From Brevundimonas sp. NIBR10 (GTDB lineage: Bacteria > Pseudomonadota > Alphaproteobacteria > Caulobacterales > Caulobacteraceae), in NCBI RefSeq assembly GCF_027912515.1, contig NZ_CP115464.1, positions 1,984,001 through 2,048,000 of the forward strand: a stretch of 64,000 nt of DNA, written 5' to 3'. Below are positions 10,244-20,582 of the stretch, piece after piece. A program made the translations under genes and the position numbers. Below the pieces are notes generated by a model, which was given only the letters and a program-made list of their open reading frames with translations, was not told the DNA's origin and made no database searches. Each line of letters opens with the position of its first letter. Position 1 is the first letter of the stretch.

Positions 10244-10268
10244 GGAACGTTCCCGGGCCTAACCCGTT
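10244..10268 (+). promoter_or_regulatory. EcfG (general stress sigma) promoter for csbD
   Basis: GGAAC at 10244-10248 and CGTT at 10265-10268 are separated by 16 bases, which is the established alphaproteobacterial EcfG consensus (GGAAC-N16/17-CGTT). The csbD start codon lies 53 bases downstream. CsbD-family genes are stress-induced in many bacteria, which agrees with the motif. Confidence 0.75.
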
Positions 10269-10321
10269 GATCCTGCACGAGACGCCGCCACTCCGGCGAC
10301 ACCGTGAACCAGGAGATATTC

Positions 10322-10510
10322 ATGCCCGATCATGACCGTATCGAAGGCGCCGCCAAGAACATCGGTGGCCAGATTAAGGAAGGCGTCGGTAAGCTGACCG
10401 GCGACGAGAAGCTGAAGGCCGAGGGCAAGATGGATCAGGTCGAGGGCAAGACCCAGAACGCCGTCGGCGGCATCAAGGACACCCTGCGCGACGCCGACAA
10501 GCGCAACTAG
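10322..10510 (+). CDS. CsbD family stress-response protein
   Basis: 62 residues, hydrophilic and helical, beginning MPDHDRIEGAAKNIGGQIKE and containing the repeated G-x-L/V-T/EGK pattern of CsbD proteins (GVGKLTGDEKLKAEGKMDQVEGK). The start at 10322 follows an AGGAG at 10311-10315. The molecular role of CsbD is not established; the family is part of general stress regulons, and an EcfG promoter lies upstream. A strong hairpin follows the stop. Confidence 0.93.
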   Translation: MPDHDRIEGAAKNIGGQIKEGVGKLTGDEKLKAEGKMDQVEGKTQNAVGGIKDTLRDADKRN

Positions 10511-10531
10511 ACCGCCTCATTATCGCATGCG

Positions 10532-10557
10532 ACGCCGCTCCCGATCGGGGGCGGCGT
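10532..10557. terminator. Bidirectional terminator hairpin between csbD and a convergent gene
   Basis: Arms ACGCCGC at 10532-10538 and GCGGCGT at 10551-10557 enclose a self-complementary CCCGATCGGG core, so nearly all 26 bases pair. It sits in the 60-base gap between convergent genes, with TTGT after it on the plus strand. It probably serves both directions. Confidence 0.6.
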
Positions 10558-10570
10558 TGTCGTATCGGCC

Positions 10571-11074
10571 TCAGTCGCCGCCCAACCGGAACGACAGACC
10601 CTCTGTCGTCGTCGCACCCGTCGCCGGTCGGCATTCCCGGCCAAAGGCCACGACGCCGCTCGCGGTCCGCGTCGGCCGTTCCTCGCAGATCTCCGCGACG
10701 GGTGCTGCGGTGGCCGCCAGAGTCCGTTGAACGGGGGCGCAGGTGGTTTCGTAACCGCCCTTGCCGTCCGACACCTGCCGGCAGCCTTCGATGCCGTCGG
10801 GGGCCAGACCGCCGGGCAGGCGATCGCCCAGCGCCGCGGCGAGGTCCGTCCGCACCCGTACCTGGCACGCCTCCATGGTGGCGTCCTTGCGGATCATCGG
10901 ACTGCACTGCGATCGCTCCCAGCCATAGGGGTCGGCTTTGGCCCAGTCGGGCACGGTGGATACAGGCTGTGCCGCCTGCGCCGGTGCCTCGGGGTCGGGT
11001 GTGACCGGCGTGTCCCAGGCTATGGTTCCCGCAGACTGTTGCAGCAGCAGGGCGGCGAGGGCGGCGATGAGCAT
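10571..11074 (-). CDS. Secreted cysteine-containing protein, unknown (paralogue 1)
   Basis: 167 residues with a short hydrophobic N-terminus (MLIAALAALLLQQSAG) that looks like a signal peptide or anchor, then a Pro/Ala linker. The core WERSQCSPMIRK...ACQVRVRTDLAAA matches the neighbouring gene (W-x3-QC-x3-I then Cys and R-x-R-x2-LA), and both carry CRQVS further on. Six cysteines in all. The two tandem genes appear to be diverged duplicates. No known function; probably an envelope protein confined to Caulobacterales, which I cannot check. Confidence 0.7.
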   Translation of the reverse strand: MLIAALAALLLQQSAGTIAWDTPVTPDPEAPAQAAQPVSTVPDWAKADPYGWERSQCSPMIRKDATMEACQVRVRTDLAAALGDRLPGGLAPDGIEGCRQVSDGKGGYETTCAPVQRTLAATAAPVAEICEERPTRTASGVVAFGRECRPATGATTTEGLSFRLGGD

Positions 11075-11154
11075 GGCGAACTCCCGAACGACCCGTTGAC
11101 CCTGCCACGGAACGATGGTGCCCGGAAATCACGATCTCGGTGCGGAGCCTCCGT

Positions 11155-11985
11155 TCAGCGAGGGCGATCGCACCGCGCCATCCACGCCGTCGTGTCCTCT
11201 CCGCTCAAGGGGCGACCACAGTCCGTCGCGGGCGTGGCCCTCAGCTCGCGCAGCCTCGCCTCCGTGCTGTCGAGCAAGGCGTCTGCGTTGCCGGTGCTGC
11301 AGACCGTCGAGGTGCTCGATGTCGTCGTGCCGAAGGCGTCCGCGGGGGTCCGGGTCGAGACCTGGCGACAGGGGCCGGTCGCCGCATCGGAGGTCCAGGA
11401 CCGTGCCCTGGCCACGGGGCGGGGTTCGGAGCCAGCCGGCGGTCCTGCCGCCGCCTCGGCGCGGGCGATGGCCAGGCGGTTGCGGGCACGGCGCCGGCAA
11501 TCGGCCTCCGCCGTCTCGATCTGGCCGGCACACTGCTCCCCGATCCATTTGTCCGGATTGGTGAAGGCTGTTTGAGGCAAGGTGTTGTCGGACGCCGGAG
11601 TCGGCGACGTCCGCGAAGTCCCGTCCGCATTGTAGTCGGCGGCGGCATAGCCCTCGGTGCCCCGTGTCCTCGCCGACCAGTCGAAGCGCCCGGCGGGTTG
11701 CGCGGCCGTTTCAGGCGGCGATTGGTTGGTGGTCGTGCTCTCGAACCGGGCGTCACGGACGATGGCCCAGGGGTCAGCGTTCTCCTCAGGCTCTGCAGCC
11801 GGTGCAGTTGGCGAGGCCTCGGATACGAAGACGCGCGGCGGCCCCGGCGGACAGTTGGGGCTGCTGATCCGACCCCGCCCAAAGCGGCACGGGTCGGTCG
11901 CCGCGACCGGCTCGACCACACCGGGCGCCGTCTGGACGATCCCGTCGGCGGACTGAACCAGTATCAGGATGAGGAACATCAGCAT
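11155..11985 (-). CDS. Secreted cysteine-containing protein, unknown (paralogue 2)
   Basis: 276 residues, with an N-terminal hydrophobic segment (MLMFLILILVQSADG), a low-complexity Pro/Ala/Thr middle, and the segment W-IGEQC-AGQIETAEADC-RRRARNRLA in the second half that parallels the downstream paralogue. CRQVS and further cysteines follow. It lies 80 bases upstream of its paralogue on the same strand, so cotranscription is likely. Function unknown. Confidence 0.7.
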   Translation of the reverse strand: MLMFLILILVQSADGIVQTAPGVVEPVAATDPCRFGRGRISSPNCPPGPPRVFVSEASPTAPAAEPEENADPWAIVRDARFESTTTNQSPPETAAQPAGRFDWSARTRGTEGYAAADYNADGTSRTSPTPASDNTLPQTAFTNPDKWIGEQCAGQIETAEADCRRRARNRLAIARAEAAAGPPAGSEPRPVARARSWTSDAATGPCRQVSTRTPADAFGTTTSSTSTVCSTGNADALLDSTEARLRELRATPATDCGRPLSGEDTTAWMARCDRPR

Positions 11986-12056
11986 GGCGGTCGCCTCCCA
12001 GCCCGGTCGTCATAGCAGTGTGCGCCCCGACCGGCCCTGACGCGACCTGACGTCCC

Positions 12057-13234
<1,178 letters not shown>

Positions 13235-13235
<1 letters not shown>

Positions 13236-13567
13236 CAGAGGGTCTTCAATGCTGCGGCGAGCTTGGGAACTTCATAGGCCGCTATGACCCAAAGGACCGA
13301 AAAGTTCGCAGACCCATAGTCGTGAGCAAGTCGATTGCGCAGGCTGATCATACCCTTCCAGTCGAGGTCAGGCAGCCGCGCCTTCAAACCCGCCGACATC
13401 TGGTTCGCCGCCTCTCCGATCATCAGCAGCCGAAACGCCGTCGCATCTCGCCGCAAGGGATCGCTCTCAAAGGTCGCTTCCGATAGCCCCTCAATGTAGC
13501 GGGAGATCAACGAGATGGAGTCGTTGATTTCGGCCAACAGAGCTGTGTCTGATCGATCAGACCGCAA
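13235..13567 (-). CDS. HepT-like HEPN toxin (DUF86)
   Basis: 110 residues, all helical. The HEPN ribonuclease motif R-x4-H-x-Y is present as R77-NRLA-H82-D-Y84. Members of this family cut RNA and are silenced by a partner MNT nucleotidyltransferase that adds AMP units to the HEPN tyrosine. The partner gene lies directly upstream and overlaps it by 11 bases, and this gene in turn overlaps the VWA gene by one base (TGATG). Confidence 0.9.
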
Positions 13568-13844
13568 CGCAGTCTCTCAAGGCCGTCGCGCGAATGTGAG
13601 CGTTGCGAAGGCCATCCGTCGTCAACAGATCAACGTCCCTTCCCAACATTGCCGTCAGGTCTTCCGCCAAGCTGTAAAATCTCCAGCCTAATGGCTTGGA
13701 CAGATCCACCAGCAGATCCACATCGCTGTCCGGTCCGGCCTCGTCACGTGCGTAGCTACCGAAAAGGCGCACGTTGACGATACCCTGCTCTTCCAGCCAA
13801 GGCTTCAGTTCGCGCAAGCGTATCAGCAGTTCGTCGCGGGTCAT
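13557..13844 (-). CDS. MntA-like minimal nucleotidyltransferase antitoxin
   Basis: 95 residues with the minimal nucleotidyltransferase signature G29-S30-x10-D41-x-D43 and surrounding LFGSYARDEAGPDSDVDLLV. It is the antitoxin half of a MNT/HEPN pair, which in characterised cases inactivates HepT by adenylylating a tyrosine. It overlaps the HepT gene by 11 bases. The base composition is slightly lower in GC than the flanking core genes, which suggests acquisition. Confidence 0.9.
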   Translation of the reverse strand: MTRDELLIRLRELKPWLEEQGIVNVRLFGSYARDEAGPDSDVDLLVDLSKPLGWRFYSLAEDLTAMLGRDVDLLTTDGLRNAHIRATALRDCVAV

Positions 13845-13886
13845 GGGAAGATCATAGGCCGAGCCAACGGGAATCGAAAATCTGCC

Positions 13887-14540
13887 TCATGGTTTTGTCG
13901 GTGACCGCCCGCCCGGCAAGCTGAGGATGAACGACATTCCCGCCATCAAGGCCAAGGTCTCATCGGCGATCGGTCCAGTAGCCCGGTGTTTGAAACTCCA
14001 GTCTCCAACCTTTGAAACAAGGATCAGGCTCAGTTTCGGCTGGTCCTCGATCTCAACGTCATAGGCAGCCAGTAGGATGTCCGGCCCACCTTCGCGACTG
14101 ACGAGAGCGACGTCACCAGTATGTGGCCGCGCGTTCGGCAGCCTTTGCCGGAATGCAGCGATTGCAGCGTCGAGGTCTTCCCGAGCGGAATGACGATCAG
14201 GATACCTGGTCGCATAGATGGTGTGTTCGGAGCCCAGCATCCACATTCCGCAGGCCACGTCGTCGCCGCGTTCAACCCCGCCCAAGCTGGCCGGGAAAAT
14301 TCGGATGTAGTCGTGTCGGTCACCGGAGAAACCGCAAGTCAATCCGCTGGCGGGGTGCAGAACCGTTGGCGTGCCGTCCTCGGTTGCGTTCTCGAACACC
14401 CCCCGCGCGCCTGCTTCGGAAATCAGCCTGTCTGCGATGACGCGGGCCGCAGCGATCTCTGCGGGCGTGGCGGGCTTGACGGGCGCCGACTGCGAGATTG
14501 GCAGCAGTAGCGCCGCGAAGAGTGCGATAGTGGCAAACAT
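13887..14540 (-). CDS. Secreted protein of unknown function
   Basis: About 217 residues. The start at 14540 (MFATIALFAALLLPISQSAP) gives a clean signal peptide; longer readings of this frame would run into the GNAT gene. The mature protein has a few scattered motifs (LTCGFSGDRHDYIRIFP, ACGMWMLGSEHTIYATRYPDRH) and two cysteines. No family recognised. It lies between the GNAT gene and the MNT/HEPN pair, all on one strand. Confidence 0.7.
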   Translation of the reverse strand: MFATIALFAALLLPISQSAPVKPATPAEIAAARVIADRLISEAGARGVFENATEDGTPTVLHPASGLTCGFSGDRHDYIRIFPASLGGVERGDDVACGMWMLGSEHTIYATRYPDRHSAREDLDAAIAAFRQRLPNARPHTGDVALVSREGGPDILLAAYDVEIEDQPKLSLILVSKVGDWSFKHRATGPIADETLALMAGMSFILSLPGGRSPTKP

Positions 14541-14587
14541 GGCGTCCTCGATCCTTGGTCGATCAAGCCACGGTTGCGCGGGTTCGT

Positions 14588-15133
14588 CTATCCCCGCCGC
14601 AGGATGAACTCGTCGTCCATCCAGGCCCCGACGGGATACTGATATTCCCCGGCCTTCTCGAACCCATAGGCGGCATAGAGCTTCTGCGCTTTCAGGTTGC
14701 CGCTCCAGACGCCGATCCACAGGGGGCCGTCGGTATTGGCCTCCATCCAGTCCAGCGATGCCGTCAGAAGCTTGGTGCCCAGGCCCAGCCCCTGCGCAGA
14801 CTTGCCGACATACAGCCGGCGCAGTTCCATGTTGGCGGGCGACGCCTCGGGGTGGGGCAGGGTGTTGGGCCCGGCGTTGGCGAAGGCCAGCAAGTCGCCG
14901 TTTCGCTCGGCGACCCACCAGGCCGCGCCGGGTTCGGACAGCTTCCTGGCTGTGCCCTCCGGGCTGAAGCTGGCGTCCAGGAAGGTGGCCAGGTCGTCGG
15001 CGGGGTAGGGGATGGCGAAACCCTCCGCCGAGACGAAGGTGTCGATGAAGGTCTGGCGGCCCAGGGCCCCGAGGGCTTCGGCGTCCTCGGGTCGGGCGGC
15101 GCGGATCAGGATGGTGTCGGTGGTCGAGGTCAT
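14588..15133 (-). CDS. GNAT family N-acetyltransferase
   Basis: 181 residues with the Gcn5-related acetyltransferase fold: N-terminal [20 protein letters not shown], acetyl-CoA loop [19 protein letters not shown] (Q/RxxGxG/A form) near residue 105, and the C-terminal [18 protein letters not shown]. The closest general type is the bacterial GNATs related to spermidine/spermine and ribosomal-protein acetyltransferases; the substrate cannot be told. It starts 78 bases from the divergent deacetylase gene. Confidence 0.9.
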   Translation of the reverse strand: MTSTTDTILIRAARPEDAEALGALGRQTFIDTFVSAEGFAIPYPADDLATFLDASFSPEGTARKLSEPGAAWWVAERNGDLLAFANAGPNTLPHPEASPANMELRRLYVGKSAQGLGLGTKLLTASLDWMEANTDGPLWIGVWSGNLKAQKLYAAYGFEKAGEYQYPVGAWMDDEFILRRG

Positions 15134-15210
15134 GGCCGGGCGATTACACCCAAAGGCCGCACGTCGTCATCCGCGACAATCCCTGTCGATGCCCCTATCG
15201 TGCTTATGCA

Positions 15211-16128
15211 ATGACGACCCTGTTCACCCATCCCGACATGCTCGACCACCGACCGGGGCTCGGTCATCCCGAGCGACCCGAGCGGCTGCAGGCCGTGCTG
15301 GACGCCCTGGCGTCGGTCGGTCTCGACCGCGATCGCCGCGCGGCGACCGAGGCATCGGTCGCCGATCTGGAGCGGGTTCATCCCGCCGACCACGTCGCCC
15401 GGCTTCTGGCCGCCTCCCCGGACAGCGGCTTCGCCCAGCTCGATGCCGACACCATCCTGTCGCCCGGCAGCGTCCGCGCCGCGCGCCTCGCCGCCGGGGC
15501 CGTGATCGACGCCGTCCGCGCCGTCGCGGAGGGACAGACCGCCCGCGCCTTCGCCGCCGTCCGTCCGCCCGGCCACCATGCGGAGCCGGACCAGTCGATG
15601 GGCTTCTGCCTGTTTTCCAACGTCGCGATCGCCGCCCGCGTGGCGCAGTCGCTGGGCCTGGCCCGCGTCGCCGTGGTCGATTTCGACGTCCACCACGGCA
15701 ACGGCACCCAGGCCGCCTTCGACGCCGACGACAGCCTGTTCTTCGCCTCCATCCACCAGTCGCCACTCTATCCCGGCACCGGCGCGGCGTCGGAGACCGG
15801 GGTCGGGAACATCGTCAACGCGCCGGTCGTGCCCCATGCGGCGCGCGAGCACTGGCGCGGGGCCTTTGCCGGGACGCTGATGCCGGCGTTGGACGCCTTC
15901 CATCCCGACCTGATCCTGATCTCGGCCGGATTCGACGCCCACCGCCGCGATCCCCTCGCGCATCAGTCGCTGGAGGCCGAGGACTTCGCCTGGGCGACCC
16001 GCGCCGTGCTCGAGGTCGCGCGCCAAAGGTGCGGCGGCAAGGTTGTGTCCTCCCTCGAGGGCGGTTACGACCTTGAAGGGCTCGGCCGCTCCGCGGTCGC
16101 TCATGTCACCGCGTTGGGGGAGGATTGA
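15211..16128 (+). CDS. Histone deacetylase superfamily protein
   Basis: 305 residues of the zinc-dependent HDAC/acetylpolyamine amidohydrolase superfamily. Hallmarks: HPERPERL near the N-terminus, RPPGHHAE (catalytic His pair), [13 protein letters not shown] (zinc ligands Asp and His), [13 protein letters not shown] (zinc Asp) and the EGGYD loop. Bacterial members remove acetyl groups from small amines or proteins. A GNAT acetyltransferase is transcribed divergently 77 bases away, which may be a functional pairing, but that is inference. Confidence 0.93.
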   Translation: MTTLFTHPDMLDHRPGLGHPERPERLQAVLDALASVGLDRDRRAATEASVADLERVHPADHVARLLAASPDSGFAQLDADTILSPGSVRAARLAAGAVIDAVRAVAEGQTARAFAAVRPPGHHAEPDQSMGFCLFSNVAIAARVAQSLGLARVAVVDFDVHHGNGTQAAFDADDSLFFASIHQSPLYPGTGAASETGVGNIVNAPVVPHAAREHWRGAFAGTLMPALDAFHPDLILISAGFDAHRRDPLAHQSLEAEDFAWATRAVLEVARQRCGGKVVSSLEGGYDLEGLGRSAVAHVTALGED

Positions 16129-16169
16129 GGACCGAAGACGACATCGCTGTCGCCACATCTCCTCGCGCT

Positions 16170-16787
16170 ATGACCCTGCCCGCCGCCTCTTCAGACCTGT
16201 CTCCCGCGCCCCGGCCGGGGGCGATCATCCTGACCCGGCACGGCGAGCCGGCGCTGTCGCGCAAATGTCGGCTGACCGCGCGCCAGTATGGCGAGTGGTG
16301 GGGCCGTTACGAGATCGGTGGCCTTCTGCCCGGCCAGACGCCGCCGCCGGAACTGCTTGAGACCGCCGGCCGGGCGGGTGCCATCTATTCGTCGACCCGC
16401 CTGCGGGCCCGCGAAAGCGCCGCCGCCGCCGCCGCCGGCCGCGACCTCATCGTCGATCCCATGTTCATCGAGGCTCCCCTGCCGCCGCCGCATTTCCCCG
16501 ACTGGATCAGGCTGCCGCCGAAATGGTGGGGCGGGGTGTCGCGTTTCTGGTGGCATTTCTTCGACCATCACGAGGGCCAGGAAACCCGTGCCGAGGCCGA
16601 GGTCCGCGCGGCATCCGTCGCCCGCCTGCTGATCGACCGCGCCGCCGAGGGCCCGGACGTGCTGGTCTTCGCCCACGGCTATTTCAACCACATGGTCGGG
16701 GCCTGCCTGAAGGCGCAAGGGTGGACGCTCGTCCAGAACCAGGGGTTCCGATACTGGTCCCAGCGGCGCTACGAAAAGCGCGGATGA
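16170..16787 (+). CDS. Histidine phosphatase family protein
   Basis: About 205 residues. The phosphohistidine motif LTRHGEP is near residue 25 and a second catalytic His lies in VFAHGYFNHMVGACL near 175. The acidic residue and the arginine in SSTRLRARESA match the phosphoglycerate mutase-like fold. A Trp-rich insert (PPKWWGGVSRFWWHFFDHHEG) is distinctive. The ATG at 16170 is preferred over a TTG at 16125 that overlaps the deacetylase stop. Substrate unknown. Confidence 0.88.
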   Translation: MTLPAASSDLSPAPRPGAIILTRHGEPALSRKCRLTARQYGEWWGRYEIGGLLPGQTPPPELLETAGRAGAIYSSTRLRARESAAAAAAGRDLIVDPMFIEAPLPPPHFPDWIRLPPKWWGGVSRFWWHFFDHHEGQETRAEAEVRAASVARLLIDRAAEGPDVLVFAHGYFNHMVGACLKAQGWTLVQNQGFRYWSQRRYEKRG

Positions 16788-16850
16788 CATCATGCGGCGC
16801 GACGCTTTCCGCCGTTGAAGCCTCGCCCCCGGCCCTCTAGGGTCGCCCCG

Positions 16851-17099
16851 ATGACCGACGCCGCTTCTCCCCCCGCCGATCTCAGCTTCGAGGATGCGCT
16901 CGCGCGTCTGGAAGGCATCGTCTCGCGCCTTGAATCCGGCCAGGCCCCGCTGGAGGAATCGATCACCCTCTACGAAGAGGGTGCCCGCCTGAAATCCCTG
17001 TGCGAAGACCGGCTCAAGGCGGCCCAGCTGCGGGTCGAGAAGATCGTCGTCGGCGCCGACGGCCAGGCCAAAGGCGTCCAGCCCGCCGAGTTCGGCTGA
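16851..17099 (+). CDS. xseB: Exodeoxyribonuclease VII small subunit
   Basis: 82 residues with the XseB helical hairpin: LSFEDALARLEGIVSRLESG, PLEESITLYEEGARL and C-terminal AAQLRVEKIV. It binds XseA to form exonuclease VII, which degrades single-stranded DNA. The ATG at 16851 gives the family length. Its stop overlaps the next start (TGATG), and it heads the xseB-csaA-ispA-dxs cluster, a usual alphaproteobacterial arrangement for xseB, ispA and dxs. Confidence 0.96.
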   Translation: MTDAASPPADLSFEDALARLEGIVSRLESGQAPLEESITLYEEGARLKSLCEDRLKAAQLRVEKIVVGADGQAKGVQPAEFG

Positions 17100-17464
17100 T
17101 GGCCGCACTCGCCTCATCCCCCGCCGCTGACCGCATCGCCTTCGATGATTTCATGAAGGTCGACATCCGCATCGGCCAGGTGATCAAGGCCGAGACCTTC
17201 CCGGAGGCGCGCAAGCCCGCCTACAAGCTGACCATCGACTTCGGCGATCCGATCGGCGTCAAACGATCCTCGGCCCAGATCACCCGCCACTACACGATCG
17301 AACAGTTGACCGGCCGCAAGGTCGCCGCCGTCGTCAACTTCGCCCCGCGCCAGATCGGCCCCTTCATGTCGGAGGTGCTGACTCTCGGCTTTCCCGACGC
17401 GGACGGAGAGGTGGTCCTGGCCGGCGTCGATCGGGACGCCGTCATCGGCGGGAGGCTGTTTTGA
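17099..17464 (+). CDS. csaA: CsaA-like tRNA-binding domain protein
   Basis: 121 residues forming a single EMAP-II/OB-fold tRNA-binding domain: [42 protein letters not shown], and [22 protein letters not shown]. It matches CsaA, which acts as a dimer and has been described as a chaperone for secreted proteins. It overlaps xseB by one base and ispA by four, so it is translated as part of this cluster; its presence between xseB and ispA is less usual. Confidence 0.92.
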   Translation: MAALASSPAADRIAFDDFMKVDIRIGQVIKAETFPEARKPAYKLTIDFGDPIGVKRSSAQITRHYTIEQLTGRKVAAVVNFAPRQIGPFMSEVLTLGFPDADGEVVLAGVDRDAVIGGRLF

Positions 17465-18384
17465 CCGGCTCGCTCAAGCCCCATGCCGCCAACTCGCCCG
17501 AACAGTCGGTGATCGACCGGGTGGCCGAGGTCGCCGATCTGGTCACCGTGGCCCTGGATCAACTGCTGCCCCGCGCCGATGGCCCCGAATCGCGGCTGAC
17601 CGAGGCCATGCGCTATGCGGCGCTGGGGCCCGGCAAGCGTCTGCGTCCCTATTTCGCGATGGAGGCCGCAAGGCTTTTCGACATCGAGGAACGCCCCGTG
17701 CTGCGCGCCGCCTGCGCCCTCGAATGCGTCCACGCCTATTCCCTGGTCCACGACGACCTTCCGGCCATGGACAACGATGACATGCGCCGGGGCCGGCCGA
17801 CGCTGCATATCGCCTATGACGAGGCGACTGCCATCCTGGCCGGTGACGCGCTCCAGACCGCCGCCTTCGACATCATCCTGCACCCCGACACCCATGAGGA
17901 CGCGGAGATCCGCTGCGAACTCGCCGCCCGCCTGTCCCTGGCCAGCGGCGCGCGCGGCATGGCCGGTGGCCAGATGATCGACCTGCTCGGCGTCCGCGAC
18001 GACCTCGGCGGCGTCGCCCGGATGCAGCGGCTCAAGACCGGCGCCCTGTTCACCTACGCCTTTGAAATACCCCTCATCATCGCCCAGGCCCGTGACGCCC
18101 ATGTCCAGGCCCTGACCAATTTCGCCCACGACATCGGCCTGGCCTATCAGATCGTCGACGACCTGCTGGACGTCGAGGGCGACGAGGACATCCTGGGCAA
18201 GGCGGCGGGCGGCAAGGACGCGGCCCAGGGCAAGACCAATTTCGTCACCCTGCTGGGCGTCGATCAGGCGCGACATCGCGTCGCGCACCTGGCCGATCAG
18301 GCCCGTGGCCACCTCGATGTGTTCGGCCACGACGCCGAAAACCTGAAAGCCAGCGTGGACTTCGTGCTAAACCGGCGGTCGTAG
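17461..18384 (+). CDS. ispA: Polyprenyl (farnesyl/geranyl) diphosphate synthase
   Basis: 307 residues. The first Asp-rich motif is [14 protein letters not shown] near residue 99, with GKRLRP upstream; the second Asp motif is [12 protein letters not shown] near 230. It condenses IPP onto allylic diphosphates to give farnesyl-PP (perhaps geranylgeranyl-PP). The start is a TTG at 17461 overlapping the csaA stop by four bases; there is no better in-frame ATG before the conserved region. It precedes dxs by 61 bases, so precursor supply and chain elongation are encoded together. Confidence 0.95.
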   Translation: MTGSLKPHAANSPEQSVIDRVAEVADLVTVALDQLLPRADGPESRLTEAMRYAALGPGKRLRPYFAMEAARLFDIEERPVLRAACALECVHAYSLVHDDLPAMDNDDMRRGRPTLHIAYDEATAILAGDALQTAAFDIILHPDTHEDAEIRCELAARLSLASGARGMAGGQMIDLLGVRDDLGGVARMQRLKTGALFTYAFEIPLIIAQARDAHVQALTNFAHDIGLAYQIVDDLLDVEGDEDILGKAAGGKDAAQGKTNFVTLLGVDQARHRVAHLADQARGHLDVFGHDAENLKASVDFVLNRRS

Positions 18385-18445
18385 GCGGAGCATTCCTCCG
18401 CCCTCCGAGTTCAAGCAAAGCCGCTCCCCAAGGTCCTCGCCGTCC

Positions 18446-20356
18446 ATGCCCGAAACCCCGCTTCTCGATACCGTCACCGTCCCGGCCGACATGCGCGACT
18501 TCTCGATCGCCCAGCTGCGTCAGCTGGCCGACGAACTGCGGGCCGAGACGATCGATGCGGTGTCGGTGACGGGCGGACATCTGGGGGCTGGGCTCGGCGT
18601 CGTCGAGCTGACGACGGCGCTCCACCACGTCTTCGAAACGCCCAGGGACATCCTGATCTGGGACGTCGGCCATCAGTGCTATCCGCACAAGATCCTGACC
18701 GGCCGCCGCGACCGCATCCGCACCCTGCGCCAGCCCGGCGGCCTGTCGGGCTTCACCAAGCGCAGCGAGAGCGAGTACGACCCGTTCGGCGCCGCCCACG
18801 CCTCGACCTCGATCAGCGCGGCCCTGGGCTTCTGTGCCGCGCGCGATCAGAAGGGCGAGACCAACAAGGTCGTGGCGGTCATCGGCGACGGCTCCATGTC
18901 GGCCGGCATGGCCTATGAGGCGATGAACAACGCCGCCGAGACCACCGGCCAGCTGACCGTCATCCTCAACGACAACGACATGTCGATCGCGCCCCCGGTC
19001 GGCGGGATGAGCGCCTATCTGGCCAAACAGGTCTCGGGCGGCGCCTACCAGAACTTCCGCCAGTTCGGAAAGAAGGTCGCCGAACACATGCCGCGTCCGT
19101 TCCGCGAGGCGGCCCGCAAGGCCGAGGAATACGCCCGGGGCATGGTCACCGGCGGCACCTTCTTCGAGGAACTGGGCTTCTACTACATCGGGCCGATCGA
19201 CGGCCACGACATGGACAACCTGGTCCCGATCCTCAGGAACGCCGCCGCCATCACCGACCGGCCCGTCGTCGTCCATGTCGTGACCCAGAAGGGCAAGGGC
19301 TACGCCCCGGCCGAGAGCAGCGCCGACAAACTGCATGCGGTGGTCAAGTTCGACGTCGTCTCGGGCAAGCAGTCGAAATCGGTCTCCAACGCCCCCAGCT
19401 ACACCAAGGTGTTCGGCACTGAGCTGATCAAGCGGGCCGAGCGCGATCCGACCATCGTCGCCATCACCGCCGCCATGCCCAGCGGCACCGGCCTCGACCT
19501 GTTCGGCCAAGCCTTCCCCGACCGCACCTATGACGTCGGCATCGCCGAACAGCATGCGGTGACCTTCGCCGCCGGCCTGGCCGCGGACGGGATGAAGCCC
19601 TTCTGCGCCATCTATTCGACCTTCCTTCAGCGCGGCTACGATCAGGTCGTCCACGACGTGGCGATCCAGAAACTGCCGGTCCGTTTCGCCATGGACCGGG
19701 CCGGTCTGGTCGGGGCCGACGGCGCGACCCACGCGGGATCGTTCGACATCGGATACATGGGCGCGCTGCCGGGCATGGTCCTGATGGCCGCCGCAGACGA
19801 GGCCGACCTGGCCGCCATGATCGCGACCGCCTGCGAGATCGACGACCGGCCCAGCGCCTTCCGCTATCCCCGCGGCGACGGTGTCGGCGTCGAGATTCCC
19901 GAACTCTCGGCCCCGCTGGAGATCGGTCGCGGCCGCATCGTGCGCGAGGGCACGGCCGTCGCCATCCTGTCGCTGGGCACCCGCTTGCAGGAATCGCTGA
20001 AGGCCGCCGACCTGCTGGCCGCCCACGGCATCTCCGCCACCGTCGCCGACGCCCGCTTCGCCAAGCCTCTGGATGCCGAGATGATCCTGCGCCTGGCCCG
20101 CGAGCATGAGGCCCTGATCACGGTGGAGGAGGGGGCCATGGGCGGCTTCGGGGCCTTTGTGCTGCAACTCCTGGCCGAGAAGGGCGCACTGGATACGGGG
20201 CTGAAGATCCGCACCCTCCACCTGCCTGACGTCTTCCAGGACCAGGACAACCCCGCCGCCATGTACGCCACCGCCGGCCTCAACGCCGACCAGATCGCCG
20301 CCGCCGCGCTCAAGGCGCTGGGTGTCGATGCGGCACGGGGTGCGGTTAGGGCCTGA
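18446..20356 (+). CDS. dxs: 1-deoxy-D-xylulose-5-phosphate synthase
   Basis: First enzyme of the MEP isoprenoid pathway: pyruvate plus glyceraldehyde 3-phosphate gives DXP, using thiamine diphosphate. The 636 residues contain [18 protein letters not shown], the ThDP motif [25 protein letters not shown], and the transketolase-type C-terminal half with [18 protein letters not shown]. Last gene of the xseB-csaA-ispA-dxs cluster. A weak hairpin at 20367-20384 follows. Confidence 0.97.
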   Translation: MPETPLLDTVTVPADMRDFSIAQLRQLADELRAETIDAVSVTGGHLGAGLGVVELTTALHHVFETPRDILIWDVGHQCYPHKILTGRRDRIRTLRQPGGLSGFTKRSESEYDPFGAAHASTSISAALGFCAARDQKGETNKVVAVIGDGSMSAGMAYEAMNNAAETTGQLTVILNDNDMSIAPPVGGMSAYLAKQVSGGAYQNFRQFGKKVAEHMPRPFREAARKAEEYARGMVTGGTFFEELGFYYIGPIDGHDMDNLVPILRNAAAITDRPVVVHVVTQKGKGYAPAESSADKLHAVVKFDVVSGKQSKSVSNAPSYTKVFGTELIKRAERDPTIVAITAAMPSGTGLDLFGQAFPDRTYDVGIAEQHAVTFAAGLAADGMKPFCAIYSTFLQRGYDQVVHDVAIQKLPVRFAMDRAGLVGADGATHAGSFDIGYMGALPGMVLMAAADEADLAAMIATACEIDDRPSAFRYPRGDGVGVEIPELSAPLEIGRGRIVREGTAVAILSLGTRLQESLKAADLLAAHGISATVADARFAKPLDAEMILRLAREHEALITVEEGAMGGFGAFVLQLLAEKGALDTGLKIRTLHLPDVFQDQDNPAAMYATAGLNADQIAAAALKALGVDAARGAVRA

Positions 20357-20366
20357 TTCCTGGGCC

Positions 20367-20384
20367 GTCGCTAAAGCCAGCGAC
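20367..20384 (+). terminator. Possible terminator after dxs
   Basis: GTCGCT at 20367-20372 pairs perfectly with AGCGAC at 20379-20384 around a 6-base loop, 11 bases after the dxs stop. The following T stretch is short (GTTTCTT at 20391), so this is only a candidate. Confidence 0.35.
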
Positions 20385-20398
20385 TGCGGCGTTTCTTC

Positions 20399-20582
20399 CC
20401 TTCTCCCATTGGGAGAAGGTGGCCGCGAAGCGGACGGATGAGGGTCGGGCCTGTCTGTCGGCGAAGCCGTCGCACGGACGGTGACACGGCTGGCGCCGAC
20501 TGAACCACTCACCCCTCACCCTTTCGCGCAAGAACGACGGCTGCGCCGCCGTGCGCTCAAGCCCTCTCCCCATGGGAGAGGG
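20399..20582. repeat. Pair of REP-like palindromes (BIME-like unit)
   Basis: The first palindrome (20399-20419) has 10-base arms CCTTCTCCCA and TGGGAGAAGG with one base between; the second (20562-20582) has 9-base arms CCCTCTCCC and GGGAGAGGG around CAT. Between them the flanks are also roughly mirrored (GATGAGGGT near 20440 and ACCCCTCACCC near 20512). This is the common intergenic palindrome design of Caulobacterales and other proteobacteria, likely moved by a REP-type transposase encoded elsewhere. Confidence 0.7.

Noticed and set aside
18245..20512. Long minus-strand open frame over dxs
   Set aside because: It is antisense to a certain dxs gene and reads as low-complexity Gly/Arg/His sequence.
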